A stretch of 64,000 nucleotides of DNA. Source: Chryseobacterium sp. 3008163 (GTDB lineage: Bacteria > Bacteroidota > Bacteroidia > Flavobacteriales > Weeksellaceae). Of the stretch, positions 9,124 to 18,479 are shown piece by piece. Under the pieces are notes generated by a model that ran no database searches, was not told the DNA's origin, and was given only the letters and a program-made list of their open reading frames with translations. The position numbers and the translations under genes were made by a program. Every line of letters begins with the position of its first letter. Position 1 is the first letter of the stretch. The stretch spans positions 248,001-312,000 of the forward strand of contig NZ_CP033070.1 in the NCBI RefSeq assembly GCF_003669035.1, read 5' to 3'.

Positions 9124-9231
9124 TTGAGTAAATTTAAACGAATTTTTAGCGGAAAAAAAAATGTATTTGTAATCGTTACCGGTTTAGGCTTGGCGTCACA
9201 GGGTAAATCAGGAGCTTCAGCATCCATGTAA
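9124..9231 (+). CDS. Possible 35-residue peptide
   Basis: A TTG-initiated frame encodes a basic N terminus (SKFKRIFSGKKN), a hydrophobic core (VFVIVTGLGLAS) and a small polar tail (QGKSGASASM). The plan suggests a short secreted or processed peptide. There is no ATG in frame, and the frame crosses a run of nine A residues, so the real gene could be slightly different. It sits alone in a 470-base gap between a plus-strand and a minus-strand gene. Confidence 0.25.
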   Translation: MSKFKRIFSGKKNVFVIVTGLGLASQGKSGASASM

Positions 9232-9307
9232 TAAAGTTAAATTGAAATACAATAATTAATCCTTTATTCTTCAGCCTCTATAATACCAAACTCATGTTGG
9301 TGGCAGT

Positions 9308-10756
9308 TTATTTTATTCGTATTGCTTTTTTATTGCCATTGACAGTATAACCATTGATAATGCCGTTTAAATTCTTTGAAAATTTATAATCAGCTTTATT
9401 TTCTGTAATATAAAAGTCCAACTCCGTTGTAAAATACATTTTGCTTTGAATTGAACTATTTAGCCATAGCCCGTTTTCTTTTTTCACTATAGATACCGTA
9501 TCTCCATCAAGCAAATAAGTACCAACATAATTTTTTAGAATATCATCAGTCAAAGTAATCGTTTTTTTCACTGCTGGATTATAAAAATCAGCCCATTTAT
9601 AGACGATTGCCACACTATTGATTATTTCATTTAATATACCTAAATTGTCAGAATTAACCATTACGACCACTCCGTTACCATATTCAAGACTACCCCTGTA
9701 CTGACAAACAAAACCTTCATTTGAGCCACTGTGCTGAAAATATTTTTCGTTTCCTTTCTTATTTATATAAACCCCAAACGCATTTATACTATCTAAGTAA
9801 GGTGTTAACCTTAACCTTGTCATCTCAGGAGAAAGCACTTTTCCCGATTTTCCCTGAAAGGAAAGTTGCGTTTCAATGATATACTTAGCCAGGTCAGTTG
9901 GGTTTGTCCAAAGTCCTGCCGCCGCTTTTTCCGGATAAATATTGTATTTGCCTTCTTTCATCTCCTCACCATAACGATTGTATCCTGTGGCTAATAGATT
10001 TTGCTTGTCTGGTGGCGGAGGTTGGGTAAAAAAACTGTTATTCATTCCCATCGGCTTCAATACTTGCAGCCACATATAATCTTCATATTTCTGTTGTGTG
10101 ATATCAGTGACAATTAATTGCGAAATTGTTGTACCTCCACCCGAATATTCAACCTTTTTACCAGGTTCATACATAGAACGAACCGCTAGTGAATTAGCAG
10201 GGCTTTTGCCATCTAATATTTCGCTTAATGTGGGTATGCTATCTCCTTCGGGGTAGCCCTTAAAACCATGAACTGTCAACCCCGCAGTATGACTTAACAG
10301 ATTTGCAGTGGTGATCTTTTTATTGTTCGATAAAGAATCATACGGAAATTTCCATGTTTTTAAATAGTTATTTATATCATCATTTAAATTTATTTTTTTA
10401 TCCTGAACCAATTTTAAAACACCCACTCCGTTCAATGATTTGCTTAGGGATGCTGCCTGAAACAATGTTTCAGTTGTTACAGGACGATGCTGTGCTATAT
10501 CAGCCCATCCGTACGATTTAACCCATTCAATTTTATAATCCTTGATTACGGCAATACTAAGCCCGGGAATTTTGTATTGAACCATTCTTTCTTCTAAGGA
10601 AAATTTTAAACTGTCCTGAGCCATAGCCCAAGGAACCAAATTATTTTCAACTTGTTTAATTTTATCCTGAATCTCTTTTGAGTAAGTATTCGCATTTTGT
10701 CCAAATGCCAAGTTTCCAAAAATACTGAGTAATACAACCGTTGTTATCTTTTTCAT
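9308..10756 (-). CDS. Serine hydrolase of the beta-lactamase class C / penicillin-binding family
   Basis: The 482-residue exported protein has a signal peptide (MKKITTVVLLSIFGNLAFGQ). The catalytic SxxK motif is SLSK in the LFQAASLSKSLNG context near residue 105; a YSG near residue 205 takes the place of the usual YxN, and an HSG triad lies near residue 345. The C-terminal 100 residues form a lipocalin-like extension common in this family. Members are peptidases, esterases or beta-lactamases. The usual Tyr-x-Asn being Tyr-Ser-Gly makes a true beta-lactamase less likely. No regulator of the AmpR type is nearby. Confidence 0.85.
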   Translation of the reverse strand: MKKITTVVLLSIFGNLAFGQNANTYSKEIQDKIKQVENNLVPWAMAQDSLKFSLEERMVQYKIPGLSIAVIKDYKIEWVKSYGWADIAQHRPVTTETLFQAASLSKSLNGVGVLKLVQDKKINLNDDINNYLKTWKFPYDSLSNNKKITTANLLSHTAGLTVHGFKGYPEGDSIPTLSEILDGKSPANSLAVRSMYEPGKKVEYSGGGTTISQLIVTDITQQKYEDYMWLQVLKPMGMNNSFFTQPPPPDKQNLLATGYNRYGEEMKEGKYNIYPEKAAAGLWTNPTDLAKYIIETQLSFQGKSGKVLSPEMTRLRLTPYLDSINAFGVYINKKGNEKYFQHSGSNEGFVCQYRGSLEYGNGVVVMVNSDNLGILNEIINSVAIVYKWADFYNPAVKKTITLTDDILKNYVGTYLLDGDTVSIVKKENGLWLNSSIQSKMYFTTELDFYITENKADYKFSKNLNGIINGYTVNGNKKAIRIK

Positions 10757-10783
10757 TTATATGTTTTTATATTCGGAGATTAT

Positions 10784-11125
10784 TTAATATTTCAGGATGT
10801 TCTCCAAATCCTCTTTCATCTCCGCATAATGTTTCTCCATCTGTAATTCTGTAAAGTTGGGTTTGTTTAAAAGCATCGTCTCTGAAAACAACAAACAGAT
10901 TTCATTCGAAAAATAAGTCCCATCAATCAATAGATAAACTTCCTGGTTCTGGCTGTAGTGGAGCCTTGGAGCCTTTGCAAGTATCATGTTAAAATACCTT
11001 TTAAGAGTACTGACTGAATATTCGGATTCTTTTGAAATCTGATCATAAGTTGGTTTTCCAATAATACGTTGGAACAAGTGCCCGCAGATCAGGTAAAAGT
11101 TATTACTAATCCTTCTTAATCTAAA
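10784..11125 (-). pseudogene. Transposase relic with compensating frameshifts
   Basis: The readable frame carries FQRIIGKPTYDQISKESEYS, then SVSTLKRYF (a helix-turn-helix), then YLLIDGTYFSNEICLLF with a DDE-type first aspartate. Just after ICLLF the expected continuation FRDDAFKQTQLYRITDGE is found in the neighbouring frame, and the original frame becomes meaningful again at HYAEMKEDLENILK. So two opposite single-base changes bracket about 20 codons. Both ends of the protein are missing. No terminal inverted repeats were identified. This marks a past insertion sequence between a serine hydrolase gene and the ChaN-like gene. Confidence 0.65.
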
Positions 11126-11127
11126 TA

Positions 11128-12342
11128 CTATTCTATGAATCTATTCCCTGTTGTACGCCCGAAGATAACCAACACGTCAAAGGCCTTGATAAATTTACCA
11201 AGATAGGGGCTGACCTTCAGTTTTCCTTGGCCTATCGCATCCCGTAATGGTCTTAGGTCAAAAAGTGCCCATTCATCTCCCTGAATCTGACTATAAAATG
11301 GGGCGAACATATCCAGTTCTTTATCAGTAGAAACATCATAGGGAATTATAGCTTGGGTATTATCTACCGGTGCCATTTGATTAATTGTGCCAATCTTTCC
11401 AAAGACCAGAATATGCAATGACAGTTTGCCACTTGCATCAGCGAGGTTATCGGCTAGGTTTCCTACCTCAAAAGAACCTTTTAGGTCATCCGTCCTGCCT
11501 ACATGGTTGGCACCAAATTTAAATAGCAGCTTTGGAATATTGATGGCATCTTTTGTAATATAAGGAGATAGATAATTGAGCAGGTTCTTCTTCATCATGT
11601 TGGTCCTGGCGGCATAGCTGGTGTTGGTAAAAATCGGTAGACTTGCCCTCAAGTCACGAAGCATTTTTTTACACTCGTTACTTTCATTTCTAAAGGAAAG
11701 CAATAGGGAATCTACCATGGAGGCTTTCAGCTTATAAGCACTGAAATCATTATAACGATCAATATTCTTATAGATCGGGCGATCATGTATAGCATATTCT
11801 TTCGCCTTTTTGAGAGCCAAATCCCTGTTAATTGGTGATTTTGCCAGTCTGCCCAATGTATTAAAAAAAGTGCCTAACGACAAAAAGCTGATTTCATTCA
11901 AACCCCAGATATCGGTATGAGCCAGTGTCATCTGCCTCGCCAGTTCCATTTCCGTTTGATAACTGTAAAAGGCAAAATCATAAGGATTCTGCTTAAAGTA
12001 GCTACTATAGCCCACGGTGTTTAAGCTTGTCTCTTTTAATTTGCCTGCGGTATAGGGGTCAATCTCTACCACTAATGCTTCCGGTTTGAACACATCGGCC
12101 ACCTTCATGGTAAACACGGGTATCTCGGCTTCCCCGTGTTGTTCGCCTATTAAAACAATCTGCGCCTTGTTGATCTCCGCTCTTAAACTGTCCCATCCTT
12201 CTCCGTTAAAACCTTTGGTATCGTAATAGAACACCCTTTTATGAACAAGGCTGTCAAATTTTGGATTTTTAGCTGTTTGGGCAAGTGCAGTGCTGGTATT
12301 AATAAGAGATAATAGTATTATCAGGCTTTTAAATATCTTCAT
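11128..12342 (-). CDS. Exported ChaN/erythromycin-esterase-like (EreA/ChaN superfamily) protein
   Basis: The 404-residue product has a signal peptide (MKIFKSLIILLSLINTSTALAQ), the motif VLIGEQHGEAEIP near residue 65 and a second conserved histidine in LFKFGANHVGR near residue 285. This glutamate-histidine pattern is shared by the ChaN heme-binding, TraB and erythromycin-esterase-like families. The secreted location suggests a periplasmic or surface role, and ChaN proteins bind heme in iron-regulated systems. Whether this one is an esterase, protease-like or heme-binding cannot be decided. It stands on the minus strand, next to the transposase relic. Confidence 0.65.
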   Translation of the reverse strand: MKIFKSLIILLSLINTSTALAQTAKNPKFDSLVHKRVFYYDTKGFNGEGWDSLRAEINKAQIVLIGEQHGEAEIPVFTMKVADVFKPEALVVEIDPYTAGKLKETSLNTVGYSSYFKQNPYDFAFYSYQTEMELARQMTLAHTDIWGLNEISFLSLGTFFNTLGRLAKSPINRDLALKKAKEYAIHDRPIYKNIDRYNDFSAYKLKASMVDSLLLSFRNESNECKKMLRDLRASLPIFTNTSYAARTNMMKKNLLNYLSPYITKDAINIPKLLFKFGANHVGRTDDLKGSFEVGNLADNLADASGKLSLHILVFGKIGTINQMAPVDNTQAIIPYDVSTDKELDMFAPFYSQIQGDEWALFDLRPLRDAIGQGKLKVSPYLGKFIKAFDVLVIFGRTTGNRFIE

Positions 12343-12579
12343 TAATTGATGGAATAAGGTTATAAAGTTAATTTTATAGGCATGAGGTTAATTTACTCAT
12401 AAAAAATTGACAGGTTATTGGGAGAAATCATTGCAATGTTTGACATTCAAATACTGAATCTGTTTGAAAATGATAAAATAGGAATTAAGTGTTCGACTGT
12501 AAAACCCCTATCCCCACTATGAGGGATTAGCTGATATCTTCTTAAGTAAGGAACGTGATGCGACGGTTTAAATTAGTTT

Positions 12580-13698
12580 TTACTCAAGCAATATACCTAT
12601 AATTTCCTCCCACAAAGCCAGTAACTGTCCCTCTTTTATACTATCGATAAGAGTTCCTGCGTTTGTACACAGGACGACGCCGGTATTTTTAGAAGGAAAA
12701 TAAAAAGCATAGGCACCGGCTCCGGCACCACTACCCTCGTGGCCGATTGCCTGCAGACCACCATTGGTGTTATAAAATTGTAGTCCTAAGCCATATATCG
12801 GAGTACTCTGATAACTAACCGCAACCTTCATTTCTTTCAGCGATGCTGGTGACAGTACGGTTTCGTCATGGAGCAGTTTGTAATAAAACCTAGCTATATC
12901 CTGAACGGAAGCAACAATACCGTCATCGCCAATGAAGGTAAGTACTGTACCCAATTGCAACTCGCTCACATTGTTAAAAATGCCGTCTGCTTCTAGATAG
13001 TTAGCCGTCGTCCCTTGGGGAGCCGTAGTGCTTGCCGAGCCCGCTATATAATATGTGTTGGAAAGTCCAATGGCGTTAATTATTTTGTCCGTAATATACG
13101 TTCGATGCCCGTTTGGAGTAACACTATCAATAATAAGAGCCAGCAAGTGATAATTTATATTGCAATAACCAAATGAGGCGCCGGGTGCAAATTTTGCGGG
13201 TTGACCGTATACATAGCTCAATACCTGTTCGCTCGCCATAGGCAGTGGCCCTGCAAAAACATCATTTAAAAACTGATTGTTATCTAAATAATCAGGAAGG
13301 CCTGATGTCATATTAAGCAGTTGCCTTACCGTAATGACATTTCCGTTTGGCAGATTGTTACAAATATTAGGAAGATAGGCACTTACTTTGGCATCGAGAT
13401 TAATTTTGCCCTCTTCTTTCAGCTTTAGAACAGCAATTGCGGTAAAGGTTTTTGAAATACTCTGCATATAGTGAAGTGCAGAAGCGGTCATCGGCTTTTC
13501 CTTAATTACCGCGTCTCCTGCAACCAGAGTGTAATTCTCGGAAGCTGTCTTTACACTAAGACTTAAGCCGGGGAAATTGGACAAAGCTGTATCAAGTTTT
13601 TGCTGTGCCAACGCTTTTTTATCAGGTGAGGGGTTTAAATCGTCATTGCTACATGAGGTGATAAAAATAACAACAGCTAGTAATAAAAACTTTTTCAT
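12580..13698 (-). CDS. Lipoprotein serine hydrolase, beta-lactamase class C-like
   Basis: The 372-residue product starts with a lipoprotein signal (LLAVVIFITSC). It carries the SxxK motif as SISK (YMQSISKTF, near residue 84), a Tyr-x-Asn as YCN (FGYCNINY, near residue 178) and a third motif HEG (IGHEGSGAGAG). These match the D-alanyl-D-alanine carboxypeptidase / class C family. It is shorter than the 482-residue homologue at 9308 and lacks the C-terminal lipocalin-like part. A lipid-anchored periplasmic enzyme acting on peptidoglycan or D-amino-acid peptides is likely. Confidence 0.85.
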   Translation of the reverse strand: MKKFLLLAVVIFITSCSNDDLNPSPDKKALAQQKLDTALSNFPGLSLSVKTASENYTLVAGDAVIKEKPMTASALHYMQSISKTFTAIAVLKLKEEGKINLDAKVSAYLPNICNNLPNGNVITVRQLLNMTSGLPDYLDNNQFLNDVFAGPLPMASEQVLSYVYGQPAKFAPGASFGYCNINYHLLALIIDSVTPNGHRTYITDKIINAIGLSNTYYIAGSASTTAPQGTTANYLEADGIFNNVSELQLGTVLTFIGDDGIVASVQDIARFYYKLLHDETVLSPASLKEMKVAVSYQSTPIYGLGLQFYNTNGGLQAIGHEGSGAGAGAYAFYFPSKNTGVVLCTNAGTLIDSIKEGQLLALWEEIIGILLE

Positions 13699-13800
13699 AA
13701 AATTTAATTTGAATTATTTAAATGCAAAATTCACATAAGAAAAATTAGAAGAGGTTTCAAAAGCTTAAAAGTGCATAAATTGGTACTTATTTGCTGATAT

Positions 13801-13971
13801 TTATATTTGGTGTCTGCCGCCAACTTTTTTAAAGGCTTTATAAAAAGTTGTTTTTGAAGTAAAGCCAGATTCTAATGCCGTCGCCAGAAAATTATAATTT
13901 TCATATTCAGAATTTAAAATCTTTTCCTTGACAGCTTCAGCCAGATATTGATTGATGTAATGGGTGAAATT
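13801..13971 (-). pseudogene. C-terminal relic of an AraC-family regulator
   Basis: A 56-codon frame reads THYINQYLAEAVKEKIL, then YNFLATALESGF and SKTTFYKAFKKVGG. This is the second half of an AraC DNA-binding domain with the usual F-x-S-K-T-T-F-Y-K-A-F-K-K signature. The upstream part ends at an in-frame TAA and the remainder of the gene is absent. Just to the right, plus-strand text TVEQLARIAESKNVN (about 14007-14054) resembles the end of a helix-turn-helix repressor, another small relic. Confidence 0.6.
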
Positions 13972-14177
13972 TTATCCGTTAGGTGGGGTTGATATTAAGT
14001 GTTTGCCCCACTGTTGAACAACTTGCCAGAATTGCCGAAAGTAAAAATGTAAATTAATCTTTTTCGTAATTATTATATACTTGGGATTTTATCTAGCATC
14101 ATTTTTTTATTATTCTAAAATTTTCAGTTCTTTAAAAATAGATTTTGTAATTTCTTTCCTGCAGTTTCCAAAATTTA

Positions 14178-14818
14178 ATGAATTTAATTTTCTATCCTGC
14201 AAAATCCGAGTGGCAAATGGTAGAGCCAGTTTCCAAACATATCAAAATAGCACAGCATCGCAATCATAAATCGAGGAAGAAATTTGTAATCCACCAAGGC
14301 GAATCCCAAAATTTAGATTTTCAGGATAATTATGCAGATCTGATTATTTTACATGGTCCGCTGTATCATCTTCAAAATGAAAAAGATAGATCATTAGCAA
14401 TTTTGGAAGCGAAACGAATTCTTAAAAAGATGGGATTATATTGGGTTTCACCATTAATTACACCGCATCCACTTTAGCAGGACTTCTAAATGGATTGATT
14501 CATAAGAACACTTTTTTTGAAATGTGTAGGGCAGAATTGACAACCAGAATACACAATCAGCCCATTGATTTTCCCTGGATATTGGCGGAAGCTTATTATC
14601 ACAATCCCAAACAATTGGAAGACGAGTTTTTGAATCATAATCTGTACTTTCTCAACATTTACGCAGTGGAAGGAATTGCATGGCTAGATAAAGACTATTT
14701 CAGGAATATGACTGATGAAATTACAAGAAAAACCTTAGATAAACTTATAGAAATTACGGAAAATGATAAAAACCTTTTATCATTCAGTCCACATATGATG
14801 ATAGCAGTCAAAAAATAA
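14178..14818 (+). pseudogene. SAM-dependent methyltransferase, N-terminally truncated and frameshifted
   Basis: The first frame (14178-14477) reads VEPVSKHIKIAQHRN, then GESQNLDFQDNYADLIILHGPLYHLQ and EAKRILKKMGLY. The C-terminal part (14441-14818), beginning GFTINYTASTLAGLLNG and ending SPHMMIAVKK, lies in another frame. Inserting one T near 14440 (TATT to TATTT) joins them as GLYLGFTINYTAS. The glycine-rich SAM-binding motif I expected before VEPVSKHI is missing, so the enzyme is truncated regardless of the indel. The substrate is unknown. Confidence 0.7.
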
Positions 14819-14825
14819 AATTGAT

Positions 14826-15038
14826 ATGGAAAATAAAGAACGCTTTTACAAAGCATTACAAAAAAACAATGGTCAATTCAATGAAACTGATCTTGGTGAA
14901 ATGATGGGAATCGATCCTGATGAAACAAGAAAAATCATTGTGGAGTTACTCTCTGAATACAAAATTGAATATAAAGAAAATAAAGCATGTAATTATAATA
15001 TCATAAAATCATCCGGTACAGGTAAAAATAAATTTTGA
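14826..15038 (+). CDS. Small protein of 70 residues with a winged-helix-like pattern
   Basis: The frame starts with ATG eight bases after the methyltransferase relic. It encodes MENKERFYKALQKNNGQF, then ETDLGEMMGIDPDETRKIIVELL and a lysine-rich tail. The repeated pattern (helix, short turn, ETRKIIVELLSEYKIEY helix, strand) fits a small winged-helix or helix-turn-helix protein. Similar short proteins are common in flavobacteria and lack an assigned function. A terminator hairpin follows at 15080. Confidence 0.6.
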   Translation: MENKERFYKALQKNNGQFNETDLGEMMGIDPDETRKIIVELLSEYKIEYKENKACNYNIIKSSGTGKNKF

Positions 15039-15079
15039 TTTTAATCAGTGTTTATGATTTTAAGATTAAACTTCTTTAT

Positions 15080-15111
15080 AAAAGCAACCTGCAGAGGTTG
15101 CTTTTGCTTTT
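15080..15111. terminator. Bidirectional rho-independent terminator
   Basis: AAAAGCAACC-TGCAGA-GGTTGCTTTT is a perfect 10-bp stem with a six-base loop, flanked by A-rich and T-rich sides. It lies between the converging ends of the plus-strand 70-residue gene and the minus-strand serine hydrolase relic, and can serve both. Confidence 0.8.
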
Positions 15112-15125
15112 ATATTTGGGAATGT

Positions 15126-16230
15126 TTACTTGATAACTTCTATTATTTTATGACTAATTTCCGGGTTGAGATCACATTTTTCCTTTAGTAAAGTAAAAAC
15201 CGAGATCGTTGTATTCAATTCTGGAAGATATATGACGTCTGTTTCCCACCAACCACCGTGGTGATAGCCTTTGTTGCCATAGAATGACGGAAAATTGTAA
15301 AGTCCCAAACAGTAATTATTATTCGTTTCTCGAGGATTCGTATACGTATATATTTCTGGCAGGAGCTTTTTGTCCTTTATTATTTTGCCTTCAAACTGGT
15401 ATTGGAAAAAAAGTGCTAGATCTTTAGTCGTAGAAGCCAATCCACCGCCTCCATACAAGTCCCAGGAAGGATCAAATTCAAAAGAATCCCAATTGTAGGT
15501 ATTGGAATACTGATGCGCAAATACTAAAGTGTTTGCAGGTTTTTTTTCTAAATCAACAAACCAGGTTGCATTCAAACTGAGTCTTTCAAAATCTAATAAA
15601 TTCCGGATTGCAGTGCAAAATGATTTCCATGTTTGTTTTTCTATAATTTCGGATAGCAACAGATAATTGATATCGCCATAAGCAAACATTTTTCCCAGCT
15701 CCAAAGGTTTTGCGATGGTCATTGCCCATTCGATTTGTTGATCTCTGGTCCATTGATGATCAGGATTTTTCCCAACATAACTAAAATAATAATCATTCAC
15801 ATAATCTGCGATTCCGGAGTTGTGGGAAAGTAAGTTTCGAATGGTTATTTTATTAAGATGACAACCCCTTTTCAACAATAATCTTTTAGTTTTTTTAGAT
15901 AAAAGATTCAATATTGGCTGATTTAACTGAAGCTTTTTATTTTCTATTAATTTTAAGATTGAAGCAGACACATAGGTTTTGGTATTACTCGCAATCAGAA
16001 CAGGTTGGTCTTTATCAATTTTCTCTGTACTGTATTTATCCGCAGTAGGTCCAGGAGATTTTTTTGCCCGGTGCTTTCACGTAAATCATAATTCCAATGG
16101 CATCTTTATTTTTATCGTATGTTGAATCTAAAATCTTCTGAAACTGTAATTCAGATTGTTGAGCGCAGAAAGTTGAAGAAATAAATAAAAATAAAATTCC
16201 TAAATAATTTATTATTTTTTGTTATTACAT
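15126..16230 (-). pseudogene. Serine hydrolase (beta-lactamase class C-like), start codon region and frame broken
   Basis: The C-terminal part (15126-16020) reads QPVLIASNTKTYVSASILKLIE, with SNTK as the SxxK motif, then GYHHGGWWETDV near the end. The N-terminal signal and first domain (LGILFLFISSTFCAQQSEL, then DAIGIMIYVKAPGKKISW) are found upstream in another frame, joined near 16050. The only ATG in position, at 16230, is followed at once by TAA TAA. With a frame break and a dead start, this is a true pseudogene of the same family as the genes at 9308 and 12580. Confidence 0.75.
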
Positions 16231-16354
16231 TTTTTTATAGGAGACATTCAAATTTATAAAATACATAAATCAGTCATCTTTGTTTTGAACTGATGTGTAA
16301 TTGAATATACTTTTTATAATTATCAAATTTACATTGACACATTCATTCTTAAAA

Positions 16355-16400
16355 TGGTTAATAATAACCAATTGTTAGTTGATTTCCTTTTCTAAATTTG
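16355..16400 (+). promoter_or_regulatory. Bacteroidota-type promoter with an upstream palindrome
   Basis: TAAATTTG at 16393-16400 matches the phylum's -7 consensus TAnnTTTG, and TTG at 16372-16374 lies 18 bases upstream as the -33 element. GGTTA-ATAA-TAACC at 16355-16368 directly precedes the -33 and could be an operator. Transcription would begin near 16407, leaving a leader of about 100 bases before the lipoprotein ATG. Confidence 0.5.
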
Positions 16401-16510
16401 CAAGTAGTATGGGAATGTTATTGCAGGTTCATTTTACAGCTATTATCGGCACAATATTTCAATGCCTAACTTATAATATAGAATTTAATATTTACAACCA
16501 ACTAAAATTT

Positions 16511-17050
16511 ATGAAAAAAACTATTCTGCAATTGCTTATCCTGCCATTCCTTTTTGTGGCTTGTAAGATGCAAAATCCAAAAAATGCTGAAAATAACTTT
16601 TCTGAATCTTTCTTACCGATGCAAATCGGAAACTATTGGAAGATTGATGCACAAAATTATACCGAGATACAGAATACCATGAGAATAGATGGTAAATTGT
16701 ATTATAAATTCTATTCCTTGATTGGCGGTGACGCTGTTTCAACAACGTACCTTCGAATCGATGAGAATAATGAACTAAAGGAATCATGGCCAGAAGCAAC
16801 AGGCAAGGAATATACCCGCGCAAAGTTTAATAGCAAAGTTGGCGATAGTTTCTTTACTCTTAATGACCAGACTACCAACGATTATAAAGTAACTGTCATT
16901 GAAAAAACTGATAAAAAAATAACCTTTTCTTTTGATATGGTTTACCAAGATAATATGAAAGGACATCCACATCAGGTAACTTATGTTAAGGGGCAAGGTT
17001 TAGATGATGATTCGAAAAGCATTAAGATTGACGGGAAGATATTAAAGTAG
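16511..17050 (+). CDS. Lipoprotein of unknown function
   Basis: The ATG at 16511 gives a 179-residue product with a lipoprotein signal ending LLILPFLFVAC. A longer in-frame reading upstream is rejected because the signal peptide would be internal. The mature protein begins with a polar linker and then has FLPMQIGNYWKIDAQNYTEI, a pattern seen in Bacteroidota lipoproteins that start with 'xxxGNYW' and form beta-rich domains. It is monocistronic, with a promoter at 16372-16400 and a terminator at 17176-17213. Confidence 0.7.
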   Translation: MKKTILQLLILPFLFVACKMQNPKNAENNFSESFLPMQIGNYWKIDAQNYTEIQNTMRIDGKLYYKFYSLIGGDAVSTTYLRIDENNELKESWPEATGKEYTRAKFNSKVGDSFFTLNDQTTNDYKVTVIEKTDKKITFSFDMVYQDNMKGHPHQVTYVKGQGLDDDSKSIKIDGKILK

Positions 17051-17104
17051 TCCTGCTTTTTGGATATCAATAAATTTTGAAACAATAACTTAAATTCCAT
17101 TGAA

Positions 17105-17170
17105 TACCCTTAAAATATTATCAGTATCTGTCAATAAATCGTTTGAATATAGTCCTGTCAGGTTCACAAA
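17105..17170. repeat. 66-bp diverged direct repeat, left copy
   Basis: This segment matches 21540-21605 at 56 of 66 positions without gaps (counted by eye). Read on the minus strand it is open and encodes FVNLTGLYSNDLLTDTDNIL, and the right copy encodes FVNLTVLYSNHLLADIDSIL. Both are therefore relics of the same unidentified gene end. The two copies bracket the block from the old yellow enzyme to the AraC regulator. Confidence 0.7.
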
Positions 17171-17175
17171 TTGCC

Positions 17176-17213
17176 AAATGGCTCCAATTTAATCTAAATG
17201 GAGCCATTTTTTA
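17176..17213. terminator. Bidirectional rho-independent terminator
   Basis: ATGGCTCCA and TGGAGCCAT form a 9-bp stem with a 12-base loop and a T-run after the 3' arm; A residues flank the 5' arm. It sits between the converging lipoprotein and flavin oxidoreductase genes. Confidence 0.8.
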
Positions 17214-17249
17214 TTATTTTGATAACAGAATACGCCGGATTAATGTTTT

Positions 17250-18395
17250 TTAAAGTATTTTAGATTCCAATGGAACCCAGCCTTTTAACGCTTCAAAAAT
17301 TGCCATCAATTTCGAGGGTATTTTTTTGTCTTCCACGGTATCAAGTTTAAGATTTGAATCTATTTTTTCTTCTTGCCCACTTTCAACTAATTCCACCCAA
17401 TCCGGATTGATGACCAAAGTTCTGCCTATTGCCACCATAGAAATACCGTAGTCTAAAACCTGATCGGCCATCGAAGGTGTTGTCATACCTCCAGCTACAA
17501 GAACAAGAACCCTGTCGTTTACATAATTGTTAAGTACAACTGATATTGGCTCATCTGAAAATTCTGAATCAATTGGTTTTTGATTTACAGCATCCAATAG
17601 AGAAAAATGTAGATAATCGATGTTTTCTTCAATCAACTTATCAATTAAAATGAAAGTATCTTGAAGTCCATAAGTCTTTTGTGGCATTTCTTCCGGTGAA
17701 ATTCTGTAACCGATTAAAAAAGGACGATCAGCATAATCTGAAACTACTTTTTTCACTTCTCGAACGATTTCCAGACTAAGTCGCAAACGATTTTCCAGAG
17801 AACCTCCCCATTGGTCATTTCTTTTATTGAAAAAAGGAGAGATGAAATTCTGAAGTAAAAACCCGTGCGCTCCGTGAATCTCAACACCGTCAAAACCTGC
17901 TTCGATCGCTCTTCTGGTAGTTTCTCCAAATGCTTTTATGGTTTCCAGAATTTCATTTTCAGTTAATTCTTTCGGAAGATTTTCTTTATCGGAAAGCAGT
18001 ATTGGGCCACTTGAAACCGCACTTGCACTTACCACTTCTCCATCGGGAATTAGACCGGGAATTGCTTTGTTACCTGCGTGAAACATCTGCAAGATCGCTG
18101 GTGCTCCTCCACTCTTTGCTGCATTTGCCAGCTTCGTTAGACTTGGAAGAAAAGTATCATCATATCCTGCAAATTCGTGGGTAAAACCAATTCCATTAGC
18201 CATTACGTGAGTACATCCTGTAATCACCAATCCTACCCCATTTACTCTTTTATGGTAATATTCGACTTCTTCATCAGATATGGTAAAGTCTTCATTCGAT
18301 GCCCAGGTGGTCATAGGAGACATCACAATTCTGTTTTTTAAACTAATTCCTTTATCAAATGATAAGGGAGAAAATAGCTTATTATATTTATTCAT
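17250..18395 (-). CDS. NADH:flavin oxidoreductase of the old yellow enzyme family
   Basis: The 381-residue TIM-barrel protein shows the family landmarks in order: KNRIVMSPMTTW near residue 21, the substrate/FMN residues in GFDGVEIHGAHGFLLQNFISP near 168, NKRNDQWGGSLENRLRLSLEI, and GYRISPEE. A final FMN-phosphate segment (VLVAGGMTT, then VAIGRTLVINPDW) follows. Members reduce alpha,beta-unsaturated carbonyls or nitro compounds with NAD(P)H. It is cytoplasmic. It lies downstream of two NTF2-like genes, an NmrA-like gene and an AraC regulator on the same strand, a set that suggests an electrophile- or quinone-response unit. Confidence 0.92.
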   Translation of the reverse strand: MNKYNKLFSPLSFDKGISLKNRIVMSPMTTWASNEDFTISDEEVEYYHKRVNGVGLVITGCTHVMANGIGFTHEFAGYDDTFLPSLTKLANAAKSGGAPAILQMFHAGNKAIPGLIPDGEVVSASAVSSGPILLSDKENLPKELTENEILETIKAFGETTRRAIEAGFDGVEIHGAHGFLLQNFISPFFNKRNDQWGGSLENRLRLSLEIVREVKKVVSDYADRPFLIGYRISPEEMPQKTYGLQDTFILIDKLIEENIDYLHFSLLDAVNQKPIDSEFSDEPISVVLNNYVNDRVLVLVAGGMTTPSMADQVLDYGISMVAIGRTLVINPDWVELVESGQEEKIDSNLKLDTVEDKKIPSKLMAIFEALKGWVPLESKIL

Positions 18396-18479
18396 TATTT
18401 ATTTTATTTTTAAATGCAAAGCTCCATTGGAAGCAATATGATGCTCCCAGTAAAAACTTTGACGCTAAGATTTTTTTGA

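Noticed and set aside
9308..10756. A dedicated antibiotic-resistance beta-lactamase
   Set aside because: The SxxK motif is present but YxN is replaced by YSG and the protein has a long C-terminal extension, so a peptidase or esterase is more likely.
16379..16510. Longer start for the lipoprotein at 16511
   Set aside because: The upstream extension overlaps the promoter and would bury the lipoprotein signal peptide inside the protein.
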